From Strix aluco (Eukaryota > Chordata > Aves > Strigiformes > Strigidae), in assembly GCF_031877795.1 (NCBI RefSeq), contig NC_133971.1, positions 394,501-458,500 on the forward strand: 64,000 nucleotides of DNA. The letters are read 5' to 3'. A model generated the notes under the pieces. The model was not told the origin of the DNA, did no database searches, and saw only the letters and a list, made by a program, of their open reading frames with translations. Positions 24,575-34,400 of this stretch are shown here, piece by piece. Within the stretch, counting starts at the first letter, position 1, and every line of letters starts with the position of its first letter. Both the position numbers and the translations under genes were made by a program.

Positions 24575-24825
24575 GTGGGACCCGCGGGGCAGAGCTGGGG
24601 GCGGCGGAGCCGCATCCCCGCGCGGCCGCGGCTGCCGAGACCGACCCCGACCCCCCCCGACCCCCCCGTGTCCCGCGGAGGGGCTCCGCGCCGGCGCCGG
24701 GGCCCCCCGGGTGTCCGTCGGCGTCCCCCCGCGGGGAGCGCGGCGGCGGCGCGGGCGCGGGGCCGGTGCCGGGCGGGCAGAGGCGGCCGGGCGGCGGAAC
24801 GCGATCCCGAAGCGATCGATGGGGC

Positions 24826-24870
24826 CTTTTATTAGTTAAATCGCCTGAATAATCGTTTAATCGATAAAAG
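24826..24870. promoter_or_regulatory. 45-bp AT-rich imperfect palindrome in the CpG island
   Basis: An AT-rich block begins CTTTTAT (24,826-24,832) and ends with its exact reverse complement ATAAAAG (24,864-24,870). The next bases inward pair partly (TTAAA/TTTAA). It contains TTTAT, TAATC and ATCGAT words suited to homeodomain-type proteins. It stands alone inside very GC-rich sequence 250 bp after exon 1A, which suggests selective retention. The function is inferred only. Confidence 0.45.
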
Positions 24871-25661
24871 CATTTCATGGCGGCGCGCCGCACGCCCCGC
24901 GCGGCGGGAGGGGCCAGCGGGGGGGGGGAGCGGGGGGGCGGCGGGAGCGGCAGCACCGGCGGCTCTGACCGGGCCGGACCGCGCCGTGTCCCCGCGGGAG
25001 GGCGGGCCGGGGGGGGGGGGGAGCGCAGGCAGGGATGAAGGCCGGGCAGGGAGGGGCGCCGGCTCTGCTCCCCCCCCCCACCTCCAGGTCTCTCCCGGGG
25101 CGAGGCGCCGAGCGGCGGAGGGGGGCGACCGGTCCGACGGCCCCCGCCTCGGTGGCCCGGCTGCGCGGGCCCTCGACGGCCCCGGCCGGACGCCCCCGCC
25201 CCGTCGCGGCCCCGCGGCGGCTCCACCGCGCCCGCGCTCCACGAAAACTCCCCCCCGCGCTCGCCCGTTCCCCGCCGTCGGGGGCGGGGGGGGGGGTTCG
25301 GTCTCGCCGCCGCCGAGGCCCCGCGGGCGCAGCGGGGCGGGGAGCCGGGACCTCGGTCCCCCCGTCGGGGCTGAGGGCGGGCTGGGCTCCGCCGTGTCCC
25401 CACCCGTCGGACCTGGACGGGGCGGCCCCCGCCCGCCACCGCGGCCCTTCCCCGGGGCCCGCCGACTCCCTCGCCGCGACCGCGGGTGGGCCGGACCCCG
25501 AGCGCAGCCCCGGCCCAGCACCCTCGGGCGCCCTCACGCGCTGCCGGGGCCGTCGGGGGGGTCCCGCGGGGCCCCGGGGCTCCCCCCCCCCCGCCCCCGG
25601 TCTCGCGTGGCTGCGCCCCCGCCCCGCCCGCCGCGCCGCGCGGCCCCGCCCCCCCGCCCCT

Positions 25662-25743
25662 ATTGGCCCGTGGCCGTCCAATAGCCGGCGGCGCCTCCCG
25701 GCGGCCAATGCGCGGCGCCGGCAAGTTTAACTTTTGCGATTGG
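25662..25743. promoter_or_regulatory. PAX5: Cluster of four CCAAT boxes (NF-Y type)
   Basis: Four CCAAT words fall within 82 bp: ATTGG at 25,662-25,666, CCAAT at 25,678-25,682, CCAAT at 25,705-25,709 and ATTGG at 25,739-25,743. Two are in each orientation. Multiple closely spaced CCAAT boxes are typical of NF-Y-driven, often TATA-less promoters. The cluster sits 1.2 kb before the exon 1B ATG and 1.1 kb after exon 1A, and it is followed by GC boxes. It may mark the true core of the downstream promoter, or a separate or antisense start. Confidence 0.7.
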
Positions 25744-25771
25744 CCGCGGCGCTGAGTGACGGCTTCGGGCA

Positions 25772-25800
25772 CCGCCCCCCCGCCCCGCCCCGCCCCGTCC
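25772..25800. promoter_or_regulatory. PAX5: Tandem GC boxes (SP/KLF type)
   Basis: The stretch contains several overlapping CCGCCCC words directly after the CCAAT cluster. SP1-like factors bind such sites next to NF-Y sites in many TATA-less promoters. Confidence 0.6.
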
Positions 25801-26639
25801 CGCCGCTGTCCATCCGCGCGGTGCTGAAGCGCCGCCCGCCCGCGTCTCCTTCCGCGGGGGCGCGCAGCTCGGCCGCGGGGCGCGGTCCCGGGGCGGTGCC
25901 GCACCGGCCGCCGGCGGAGAAACCCCCCCCCCGCTTCTCCCTCCACGTTCCCGCCGCCCCGCCCCGCCCCGCCCCTGTTCCCGCCCCCTCCGCCCGCCAC
26001 AACCCCCGCCGCCCGCCGCGGGCCGGCAGCGCGCCGGGCTCACCGCCCGAGCCACCAGGCGCCCCGCCGCCCCGGCAGCCCTCGGCGGGCGGGCGGGGAG
26101 GGAGGGGGCGGCCGCGGCGGCCCCGCGGCCCGGCGGGGCGATGGGCGAACCGCGGCGGTGCCCCACGTCGGACGGCGGGCGCTGACGGGGCGGCCCGGTC
26201 CCGCGGGGCCGCGGCGAGCCCGGCCCCCCGCCCCGCTCCCCGCCCTCTCGCACACCTTCCCCCGCCGCTGCCCTCGCCCACCGCCGCCCCTCCCGGCTCC
26301 GCGAGTCGCTGCGAGCGGGGTGGGGTGGGGGGGTGGTTGGTGGGGGGGGGGGGGCGGCACAGGCGGAGCGCGCCGCCGCCCCGGGACCGAGCCCCCGCGG
26401 ACGGGGCGCCCGCCCCCGCTGCCGCCCGCCCCGGCCGCCGCCGCCGCGCAGCCGCCGGCGCCGACAGCACAAAGAGCCGTCGGGGAGGGGAGCGCCGGGC
26501 TCCCGGCCGACGGACCGAGACTCCCGCCCCCCTCCGCCGCCTCGGAGCCGGGAGGCGGGTGCCGCGGCTCGGCGGCCGCGCGGGGAGCGGCCGGGAGCAG
26601 AGGCGCAGCCCGGGGCGGCCGCTCCTCGGACCCTCTCAC

Positions 26640-26969
26640 CCCCCGCCACGCGCCTCCCCCCGACGGAGCCATCGGACGTTGCGAGCGGCGTGGGGAGCCG
26701 GGCTCGGCCGGCGCTGTCGGATACCGCGACCCCGCTCGGGGCGGGACTCTTCGGGTTTTTTTTCCTTTTTTTTTTTTTCCTCCTTTTTTTTGGGTGTTTT
26801 GTGTTTTGGTTTTGTTGTTGTTGTTTTTTTTTTTTTTTCCGGGGGATTTTTTTTTTTTTTTGGTCGGTCTCCGGCTGTTTCCCCGCGCCCCCTCCCCCAG
26901 CCCCAAACCCCAGCGCCGCCGGCGAATCGAGACCAGCTCGGCGAGGCCGCCCCCGGCCCGGACGCTCCG
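26640..26969 (+). promoter_or_regulatory. PAX5: PAX5 promoter 1B / 5' UTR region
   Basis: This is sequence just upstream of the exon 1B ATG. No TATA box is visible, which fits the TATA-less downstream promoter known in mammals, used in all PAX5-expressing tissues including brain. The T-rich block at 26,756-26,861 interrupts the GC-rich sequence. The exact transcription start cannot be read. Confidence 0.5.
26756..26861 (+). repeat. T-rich low-complexity block before exon 1B
   Basis: About 105 bp are mostly T with some G, including runs of 12-18 T. It ends 108 bp before the exon 1B start codon. It breaks the CpG island and probably lies in the 5' UTR or core promoter. Confidence 0.9.
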
Positions 26970-27012
26970 ATGGAAATACACTGTAAGCACGACCCGTTTG
27001 CAGCAATGCATA
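26970..27012 (+). CDS. PAX5: PAX5 exon 1B coding part (alternative first exon)
   Basis: This exon encodes MEIHCKHDPFAAMH plus the first base of an arginine codon. The donor A|gtaagt is a perfect consensus. Joined to exon 2 it gives [12 protein letters not shown], one residue different from the human 1B start as I recall it (S12A). The same start type is shared with PAX2, showing common ancestry of the two genes. The ATG has C at -3, a weaker context than 1A. The frame is open upstream of this ATG for over 400 codons because the island has few stops. I keep the conserved ATG as the start. Confidence 0.95.
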
Positions 27013-27554
27013 GTAAGTAGGCTGCCACTTCAACTTCTCTGACACGGCCGCGACGGGCCCTGCGCGATCGCGGACGAGGCCGCCGCCACCCTCCCCCCCC
27101 CGCCCGCCCCGGGGGAGCGGACAAACCGCGGGCCCGACGGCCCCGGGGTTCGGGGCTGCTTTACCGCATCCCCCCGCCCTCCCCCGTCTCCTCTCCCCGG
27201 GCCCGGGCCGGCCGCGGCCGCCGAGCGCCTTCGGGGGAACCGGTGGAGGGACGGCGGGGGGCTCTGCGGGCGGCGGGCTTGTCCCGGGTTTATTTTCCCG
27301 TGCAGAAAAAGCCGAGGGAAATCCGTATTTTTACGCACAGACGGGTGTAGTCACACGCCTGACTGTAGGTGTGTATCTGCGTATATGCACGCGCGCTTAT
27401 CTATAGATACGTGCTGTATATATATATATATTTTTTTCCCCCCCCTAAATCTCTGGGAAAGAAAGCCACCCGGTATTTCCGACGAACGGAAAAGTTTGCT
27501 GTACGATATTCTCCCTCTGTTTCAACATTTTGATATTCGTTTAATTGAAAACGA

Positions 27555-27561
<7 letters not shown>

Positions 27562-27585
<24 letters not shown>

Positions 27586-27586
27586 A
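27562..27586 (+). repeat. Poly-A run (25)
   Basis: A simple A25 run in the first intron, not attached to a recognisable retroposon. Confidence 0.95.
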
Positions 27587-28219
27587 GGCAAACAAATACG
27601 AAGGGCACGCAGCGGGGCTGGGAGGGAGATTTTTTTTTTTTTTTCTTTTTACCCATCCAGAGAAAGGCTTTAACAATTCCTGGTCGGGCTCGGCGCCGGG
27701 CAGGACGAGCGGGCAGCGGAACTGGTTAAGTTAACAGGTCGTGCGCGATTTGTTGTGCTTGGGGGTCGGGGAAGATTTATCCATTAGCGGAGCGTTATGT
27801 GAAATGACATTTTCTCTCACGGCGAGTTAAACGCTGCGTTACGGGAGAGATCGCGGGGAAATGTAAGGGAGAACTAATCTCATTTCCTGGCGCGCCGCAG
27901 CCTCAGCTTAAAGAAATTTGTTTGCAAAATAAAACCGTCCAGCGCTGGGGCTCGAAATCTCCTTCTTCTGCCCCTCGCTCCTCGCGTTTTCCGCCCGCTC
28001 CCTCCCGTCGGTCGCACCGTTTCGGAAGGTGTCCGGAGGGGGGACGGCAGCCGTACCGGGCTTTTGCCACCCCCGTGAAAAGGGACTTTCCCTCCCGCGG
28101 CAGCACCGCGTTTTAAACCCGCGTTTATTTCTCTCCGTCATTGAACCAAATCGCGCTTCTTTTTTTTTTTTCTTTTTTTCTTTTTAATTTTTTTTTAAAG
28201 GCGAACTTTAAGGGCGCAA

Positions 28220-29150
28220 AACCGCGGTGCGGGATGCGGGATGCGGTGGGGTGGGCAGACGCGGCGGCCGCGGCCGCGCAGCTCACGCAGGACGGGTTTT
28301 CCGCGTGGGGCTGGACACCCCCAGGGCGGGGAGAAGCTGCGGCGGGTTTCAGCGGCGGCCTCCCATCGCTCGCAGCCGTGGGAAATCGATCCTTCCGCGG
28401 GAATTTCGGGGCAAAACAGAAGGAAGGGGAAAAAAAAAAAAAAAGACAAAACTAAAACCCCGGTGCTTTCGCTCTGACCGCCGCCGCAGCGGGGGAGCCG
28501 CCGGGCCGTTCGTGCCCCAAACGATCTCCGCACCCGCGGCTCCCGGGACGCGGGGGGGGGCGTTGAGGCGACCCCGGTGAAAAGCGGGAGCCGCCGTCCC
28601 GGGCCCCGGGGTCAGCCGAGGCGGGAGAGGGGCTACCGGGTGGGGCCCGACCCCGCGGGCGGCTCCGGGCAGGGCCGCCGGGATCCCCGCGCCCGGTGCC
28701 TGGCCGGGATCCCCCCGCCCGAAGGCGCCCCCGAGTCTCGCCCGTCCCCGGGGGGGAGACACACGGACGGACGGACGGACTCCGGGCTGCGGAGCGGGGT
28801 TTGGGGTAGGCGCACCGGCCCCGCTCCCCCATCCCCGCGCCGGGCCGAGGGTCAGAGCCCCGTGGGGTGTTCCCCCCCGCCGCCTCCCGCAGCCCCCCGG
28901 CCCGACGGGCCCCCGGCGCCGTCCGCGGCCTGCGGAGAGGGACCCCGGGGGGGCGTGGAGGGGCTCGGCGCCGGTGCCGCTTCCCGAGGCGGTAGCAGGT
29001 TTGGGGAGGGGTCCCCGGCGCGGCGGGAGGGACGGCGGGCGCGCCCCCGCCTTTGTTCCCCCGGCGGCTGCAGGGTCGGATGGTCTCGGCCAGAGCAGGC
29101 CCGGCTCCGCCGGCCTCCCGGGGGCTGGGAACTGACTCCGGGGAGCGATC
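28220..29150. promoter_or_regulatory. PAX5: CpG-rich patch in intron 1
   Basis: A second GC- and CpG-dense stretch, separated from the main island by about 0.9 kb of moderate composition. It has no exon-like sequence. It ends where the pyrimidine tract begins and is likely part of the same unmethylated domain. Confidence 0.6.
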
Positions 29151-29184
29151 GGCCCTTTCCCCAAGGAATGCATGTCTTAATGCG

Positions 29185-29918
29185 CTTTTTCTTTTCTTTT
29201 TCTTTTTCTTTTTTTTTCTTTTCTTTTTTTTTCTTTTTCTTTTTTCTTTTTCTTTTTTTTTTTTTTTTTTTTCTTTTCTTTTCTTTTTTCTATTTTTTCT
29301 TTTTCTTTTTCTTTTCTTCCTTCTTTCTCTTTCTTTCTTCCTTTTTCTTCTTTCTTTCCTTTCTTTCTTTCTTTCCTTTCCTTCCTTTCTTTCCTTTACT
29401 TTCTTTCTTTCCTTCTCTTTTTCTTCCTTTCCTTTTCCTCTTTCTTTCTTTTCTTTCTTTCCTTTCCTTCCTTTCTCCTTCTTTCCTTCCTTCCTTCTTC
29501 CTTTCCTTTCTTTCCTTTCCTTCCTTTCGTCTTTCCTTTTCCTTTCCTTTCCTTCTTCCTTTCCTTTCCTTTCCTTTCCTTTCCTTTCCTTTCCTTTCCT
29601 TCTTTTTTCTTTCCCCCTTCTCTCTCCCCCCCCCCTTTTCACTCTTCCTCTGTTTTCCTCCTCCTCTCTCCTTACCTTCCTCCCTCCTTCCCTCCCTCCT
29701 TCCTTGCTGCCTTCCTCTTTCCCCCCTCCCTTTCCCTTTCCCTTTCCCTTTCCCTTTCCCTTTCCTTTCCCTTTCCCTTTCCTTTCCCTTTCCCTTTCCC
29801 TTTCCCTTTCCCTTTCCCTTTCCTTTCCCTTCCCTCTTCCCTTTCCTTTCCTTTCCTTTCCCTTCCCTTTCCGTCCCCTTCCCCTTCCCCCCTCCGCCCC
29901 TTCCCTCTCCCCTTCCCC
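29185..29918 (+). repeat. Homopyrimidine tract (CTTTT, TTTCC, TTTCCC units)
   Basis: About 730 bp are almost pure C/T on the + strand. The unit changes along the tract: CTTTT-like at the start (29,185-29,320), CTTT/CCTTT in the middle, perfect TTTCC near 29,550-29,600, and TTTCCC/TTTCC mixtures at 29,725-29,840. It becomes more C-rich towards its 3' end. It follows the CpG domain and has the opposite purine polarity to the tract before exon 1A. It can form triplex DNA and is likely unstable in length. Confidence 0.95.
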
Positions 29919-30240
29919 GACCTCCGCCGCAGCATCTCGCCGGTCCGCACCGATTGCGGCCGCCCGTCATTCCGTACAATTAATCCGCTGATGGGGACGA
30001 GAGCCGGCGCCCTCGCTCGCCGCAGCGCTGGCGGGGTGGCTCCCGCACGCCTCGGCCACCGGCCCGTCCCAGCCCCGCACGTCCCCTCCGCCGCCGGGGC
30101 CCCTGCGCCGGGGGTCCGCGCCCCGGGGCTGCCGGCTCGGCCGCTGGCGGGGTCTTCCTCGCGCACCGAGGAAGGCAGCGCGGACGCTCGTCTGCTCGCC
30201 ACGGGCTTCAGCGAGCGCGGATTTCACTTGGATTCATTGT

Positions 30241-30740
30241 GACGGTTTTAGAAGGTTCTTGCAAAGTTTGACAGTTTATCAGCGGTGAAATGGCCGGATT
30301 TAAATAAAATAGCTCTGTATAATTATTTTTTTTAAGAAACACTGAGGCGTTTGGCTTGTCAGCCTATTCAGTACCATTCAACTCCTGCGCAAATAGATGT
30401 CCTGTATTATTTTTGTTCAGAATTAGCATCCCCACTGCCCCTATTGCTTGTTTTCAACTTCTCCACTCCTCTGCCATCGAAACAGTTTGGATGATTAACA
30501 GCACGAGGGCTAATTGCATTTCCTCACTTGGGATCCTCACATGTTCACGGGTTTTACACAGTTTCACTACTGTCCCTCCGAGTGGGTCCCGTTTCCCACC
30601 AGATATATGATTCACCTTGCTAAAGGTGAACAGTGCAAATCTGCTCGAAAAGGAATAATATAGTGGGCTTGCCTGAGTGTTCATGTTTCATTTGTGGGAT
30701 CATAATACCTGCCAAGACTGCTGTAAATCACAAGAGCAGA
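30241..30740. other. Candidate conserved noncoding element in intron 1
   Basis: This is unique-looking, moderately AT-rich sequence with homeodomain-like words (CTAATTGCATTTCC at 30,509-30,522, ATTAGCATCC, GATTAAC). It lies between the pyrimidine tract and exon 2 and contains no repeat. First introns of PAX2/5/8 genes often hold conserved enhancers. Conservation here is not demonstrated. Confidence 0.3.
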
Positions 30741-30748
30741 AATCGCGC

Positions 30749-30773
30749 TTTTTTTTTTTTTTTTTTTTTTTTT
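30749..30773 (+). repeat. Poly-T run (25)
   Basis: A simple T25 run about 550 bp before exon 2. Confidence 0.95.
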
Positions 30774-31319
30774 CCCTCTTGATTAAGTCAAGGCATCTGA
30801 AAAAAAAAAACCACACCAAAACAAAACCACGTATTTCATTTGAGGTATCCCCTCCGTGCTTAGACACAAACAGTGTGCGGGCTGAGCGATCACCCAGCCT
30901 TGTTTCCCGCTGACTGCGCAGCCAGAGGCTTCCCGCAGCCTCCTCTCCACGGGGCAGCTCCGGGCCTGCCCTGGGAGTCGCAGTTGGGCGAACGCGGCCG
31001 CTGGCGCCGGAGGGAGGGTGGCCCACGTCCCGGGAGCCGGGCATCGCTGCGTGGTTTCCCCGTGGCCATTTTCCCCCACGATCTGCCTTCAGGCAGGAGG
31101 ATTCTCCCCTCCGGCCAGTGTCACTGCGGCAGCGTGGCCGTGATCGCCTCCGTGCTCCGGGGAAAAGCAGCCGGAGGCTCGACCGACGGCAGGGAGGGGG
31201 ATGCCCAGCAGCGGGGAGCGCTGGGCTGGGGGGTCTGCCCTGCGGAAACGTCCCAAACTCTGACACAGCTCTTCTTGTTCTGCCCTTCTCCCCCTCCCCT
31301 GTGTGTGTGTGTGTTTCAG

Positions 31320-31485
31320 GACACGGAGGCGTAAATCAGCTGGGGGGTGTTTTTGTGAACGGCCGCCCCCTCCCAGATGTGGTTCGCCAAAGGATCGTGG
31401 AGCTTGCCCACCAAGGGGTCCGGCCCTGTGACATCTCCCGGCAGCTCCGCGTCAGCCACGGCTGCGTCAGCAAAATACTTGGCAG
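31320..31485 (+). CDS. PAX5: PAX5 exon 2: N-terminal half of the paired domain
   Basis: This 166-nt exon encodes residues 16-71 (1A numbering). It starts [20 protein letters not shown] and ends CVSKILG-R with the arginine codon split. It forms the PAI subdomain: the N-terminal beta-turn and the first helix-turn-helix ([20 protein letters not shown], then SHGCVSK as recognition helix), which binds the major groove of PAX5 target sites. Val26 and Arg38, both mutated in human B-cell leukaemia, are intact. The acceptor is TTTCAG|G and the donor GGCAG|gtaaaa. The length equals that of exon 2 in vertebrate PAX2/5/8. The sequence appears identical to human. Confidence 0.98.
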
Positions 31486-34400
31486 GTAAAAGGGAGGGGG
31501 ACGACGACGAATCCTTCCGCGTCCGTCAGAAAAGTGTCAGTGCCGGTCCCTGAACTGAAGGCTGCGGGCAAATGGGGAATGGCAGAAACCGCAGGAAATC
31601 AGCCCAGTGAGCACAGGGGCCTCCTGACCACTCCTGGGTTTGGATGCCCAATGTGGGTAAAAAGTGCAGCTCCTTGTACGTCTGGTTTGCCCCGTCTCGG
31701 TTTCTTGTGGGTAACTCCAACGCAAAGCGCAAAATGCCACGTGGGGTGCGTTTGCCGTTCTAGGGCGTGTGTCCTGCCCCTGCCTCTTCTGAACTAGCAG
31801 AGAAAGCCAGGAGTCATCTTCAGTAAAATGTAAAAAAAAAAAAAAAGGAAGTTGTGGAAGTTACTCGTTTTGCTTTCTGAAGATGACTCTCTTTAGCAAT
31901 AATATTCCGTATTACATCAGCGTTGCCGTGCGTTCCTTCACACAGGCTGTTCCGTCCCACTGTTTAATTCGACATCTTTTTCTACTCTTGTGCTGGCACA
32001 CGTTTTTAATTAGAGCACAGGATACCATAAGTAACTATTAACCATCTTAATTTTGGCTGCTTTGGGAGTAGCCCTCTGCTCAGGCTGGAGCTGCTTGAAC
32101 CACTATGACACAGGAAATTAAACTCCAAATTCCTACTATTTCCTGGTTTCATTTTTAAATTTGACATAGATTCAGGCCAAAAATACCATCCTTGTGTCTT
32201 TGTATCTTGTGAACAAATCTGAACATAATCTCTGTGAAGTATAGTGTTAAAATGCTTTTGGACCCCAAGTATTCTGAGGTATTTGGGCAACTTGTATTGA
32301 GGAAAATATTTTTCTTGATATGTTTTTCTTGATAATCTGGAAAAGTTAATGCCTGGACTATTGACTAAACTTTCACAGTTAACTTTATGGTATAGAATTT
32401 TGCTATTTTTATTTTCACCGCCTTTTTCTTCTCCAATTTTTAACCAAGTTGCTTTTCTGGATATGGCATAGCTGTGAAGACTGTTAAGGCATTTTTTTTT
32501 TGGCAGTATACGCAGGGGATTTGCTTGGCTTAGCAGCATTTACACTCTCTCAGTGGCCATTTCAGTGTTCAGAGTCGGGCTGACTTGGCATGGCCACAGG
32601 CCCCCGGTTTTGCAGCTCCTTTCCCCGCAGCCCCCTCCTCCCTATACTGCTTTACGCGGCGAGGAGCATCTCTGCAGCCCTGCACGAGCTCAGCATCTCT
32701 TGCTTTTTCTCCCACGCCTGCATGGCGGGGGGATACATTCCCCTGCGAGCTGCGCACGCTCCTCCCGCTGTCGGTTTGAGGATGCTGGTGCCTTCACTCT
32801 CTTAGAGAGGAGAACTTCCCGTGGGTTTTATCCGAGACCCACCGGCCCCTCACGGGCTGTTCCTCTCGGTTATTGCTTTGCATCTGCTGCTGGCGCAGCC
32901 CCTGCTCCTGGCCTGGCTGGCGCGGTTTGGCCAGTGACACTCTCCGCCACGGCAGAACCGCCACCAATTCCCACCAGGACCAACGCGCAGCCGGGAAATG
33001 GCCAATTTATTCACCTACCCGGCAAACGTCCGATGATTTTACTTCTGATACTTTGGAATAGATTTACCATTAGATATATTTGCACTGTAGAGCTAAGAAT
33101 GAGGCTCTAGAGCTTTGTCATTAAAGTTGTCAACAATAAATTGGAATTTCATAGCTCATTATTTTCATGACTAGTAATTACAGTGGGTAAAATGTCACTG
33201 TAATTGCAGCTCTCTGTGCGTGTGTGTTTTTTCACGTGCGTGTGGGTGAAAAACGGGAGTCCTTATGATAAACCCTTACGTTTGGAATTTTACGATCAGA
33301 ATTTTTCAGTCCTCGATACAGCCTGAAAAGTCATCCAGAGGCAGGGAAGTGGCAGATGCAGCGCCAGCGAACCTCTTCCCCCTCGGAGGAGGGTACCGCA
33401 GGGGTGCCCACTCTTCACCTGCAGCGGCAACTTGCTGCGAGCAAGAGGCCCGGACACGATCTGTGTAAAATGAAGCCGCTCGCAGCCCTCCCGGCCTTTA
33501 AAATGGAGACGGGAGCCAGGGATGCTGGTGCCGTGCAGCCCGCAGGCCCCTTCCCTGTGCCCATGTTCTGTGCCAGGGTGAAGGGGAGGGGGGCGTCAGG
33601 GGCCTCACCACCCGAGAACGAGGGTCTGGGCCCAATCCCGCACCGTCGGGGGCGAGGCGCGTCTTCCCGTCGACACGCGCCGGTGCAGGCCTGGAGGTGC
33701 TGAGGGCAGGCAGCGCTTAGGGGATTTGGGAGCGGGGGTCTTGCTGTCTGGAGGGGCTTCGTCCCCCAGTGAGCGTCACGGCGGTAAGGGCCTTTGCCGT
33801 TGTGGTTTACCTACCGTGGGAAACACCGTCTCGTCGGCGCGGCCACGGCTTCCTGGGCTTGCGGGGTGGTCGGCAGGCACCGTGTCGTGGTGCAGCGCGG
33901 CGCTGTTGGAGGAAAGCACAAAGGAACGTTTGTAAAATCTGCCATTTTGGCTGGAATGAAGGGAATTGCAACTTTTTGTCTGGTAGCGTTCACGGTATTG
34001 TGTGGCTTCCTTCTGCACCCTCCTCACAGGACAGGGGCCAGCAGCGAAGGTTTTGAGGCCGGGCGGCAAGGTTTTAGCAGGTTGATGGTCCACATTTGCC
34101 ACCGTTTTGTCATGTCCTCAGGAAGCATGGGAAGAGCTGAATTTTACCCCCTCTGCCCTAAAGCTTGCTACTAGGCTGTGCTTAGGGACACAGGGAGGGT
34201 TAATCCCTCTCTGACACTTGACGCTTTCCATTACTAATATTGCTTAAATGGCTGATGGAGACAGAGTCCACATCTGCACCCAGAATATCTGAAAACAGGT
34301 ACAAACAACATGGTGTCAGTCTCTTTAAAGGAATTTTAGGCCCTGCGCACAGAGCTCTCCCGGAAAGATTGAAAACCCGCAGCCTGGCAGAAATTTGATG

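Larger units (their letters stand above)
24540..27300. promoter_or_regulatory. PAX5: CpG island between and around exons 1A and 1B
   Basis: This is extremely GC-rich, CpG-dense sequence with many G and C runs, for example G runs near 25,009-25,021 and C runs near 25,069-25,079. Six-frame translation gives long Arg/Pro/Gly/Ala-rich frames on both strands, and these are shadows of base composition. It holds the CCAAT/GC-box cluster, the AT-rich palindrome and exon 1B with its promoter. Confidence 0.9.
27013..31319 (+). other. PAX5: Intron between exon 1B and exon 2
   Basis: The intron has a consensus donor at 27,013. A GT-rich, pyrimidine-rich acceptor ends TTTCAG at 31,319. It contains a (TA)n block at 27,415-27,430, a 25-base poly-A run (27,562-27,586), a GC-rich patch (about 28,220-29,150), the large pyrimidine tract (29,185-29,918), an AT-rich candidate element (30,241-30,740) and a 25-base poly-T run (30,749-30,773). 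No further exon is seen. Confidence 0.85.

Noticed and set aside
23904-24615. Long minus-strand frames of Phe/Leu/Ser that look like membrane proteins
   Set aside because: They are translations of the AAAAG repeat on the opposite strand, with no real hydrophobic-helix pattern.
24546-26000. 484-codon open frame on the minus strand over the CpG island
   Set aside because: Composition artefact: CpG-rich DNA has few stop codons. The product is Gly/Arg/Pro/Ala low-complexity, and similar frames occur on both strands in the same place.
25660-27045. 461-codon minus-strand open frame covering exon 1B
   Set aside because: It runs through poly-A/T blocks as lysine repeats and through GC-rich low complexity, and it has no domain. 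It is a shadow of the island and of PAX5 exon 1B on the other strand.
29725-29840. CCCTTT hexamers resembling an interstitial telomere repeat
   Set aside because: Vertebrate telomere units are TTAGGG/CCCTAA. The hexamer here is TTTCCC, a drifted pyrimidine microsatellite.
28577-29983. 468-codon + frame and related frames rich in Phe/Ser/Leu/Pro
   Set aside because: It is translation of the pyrimidine tract. The Phe/Ser/Leu/Pro content is entirely due to CTTTT/TTTCC repeats.
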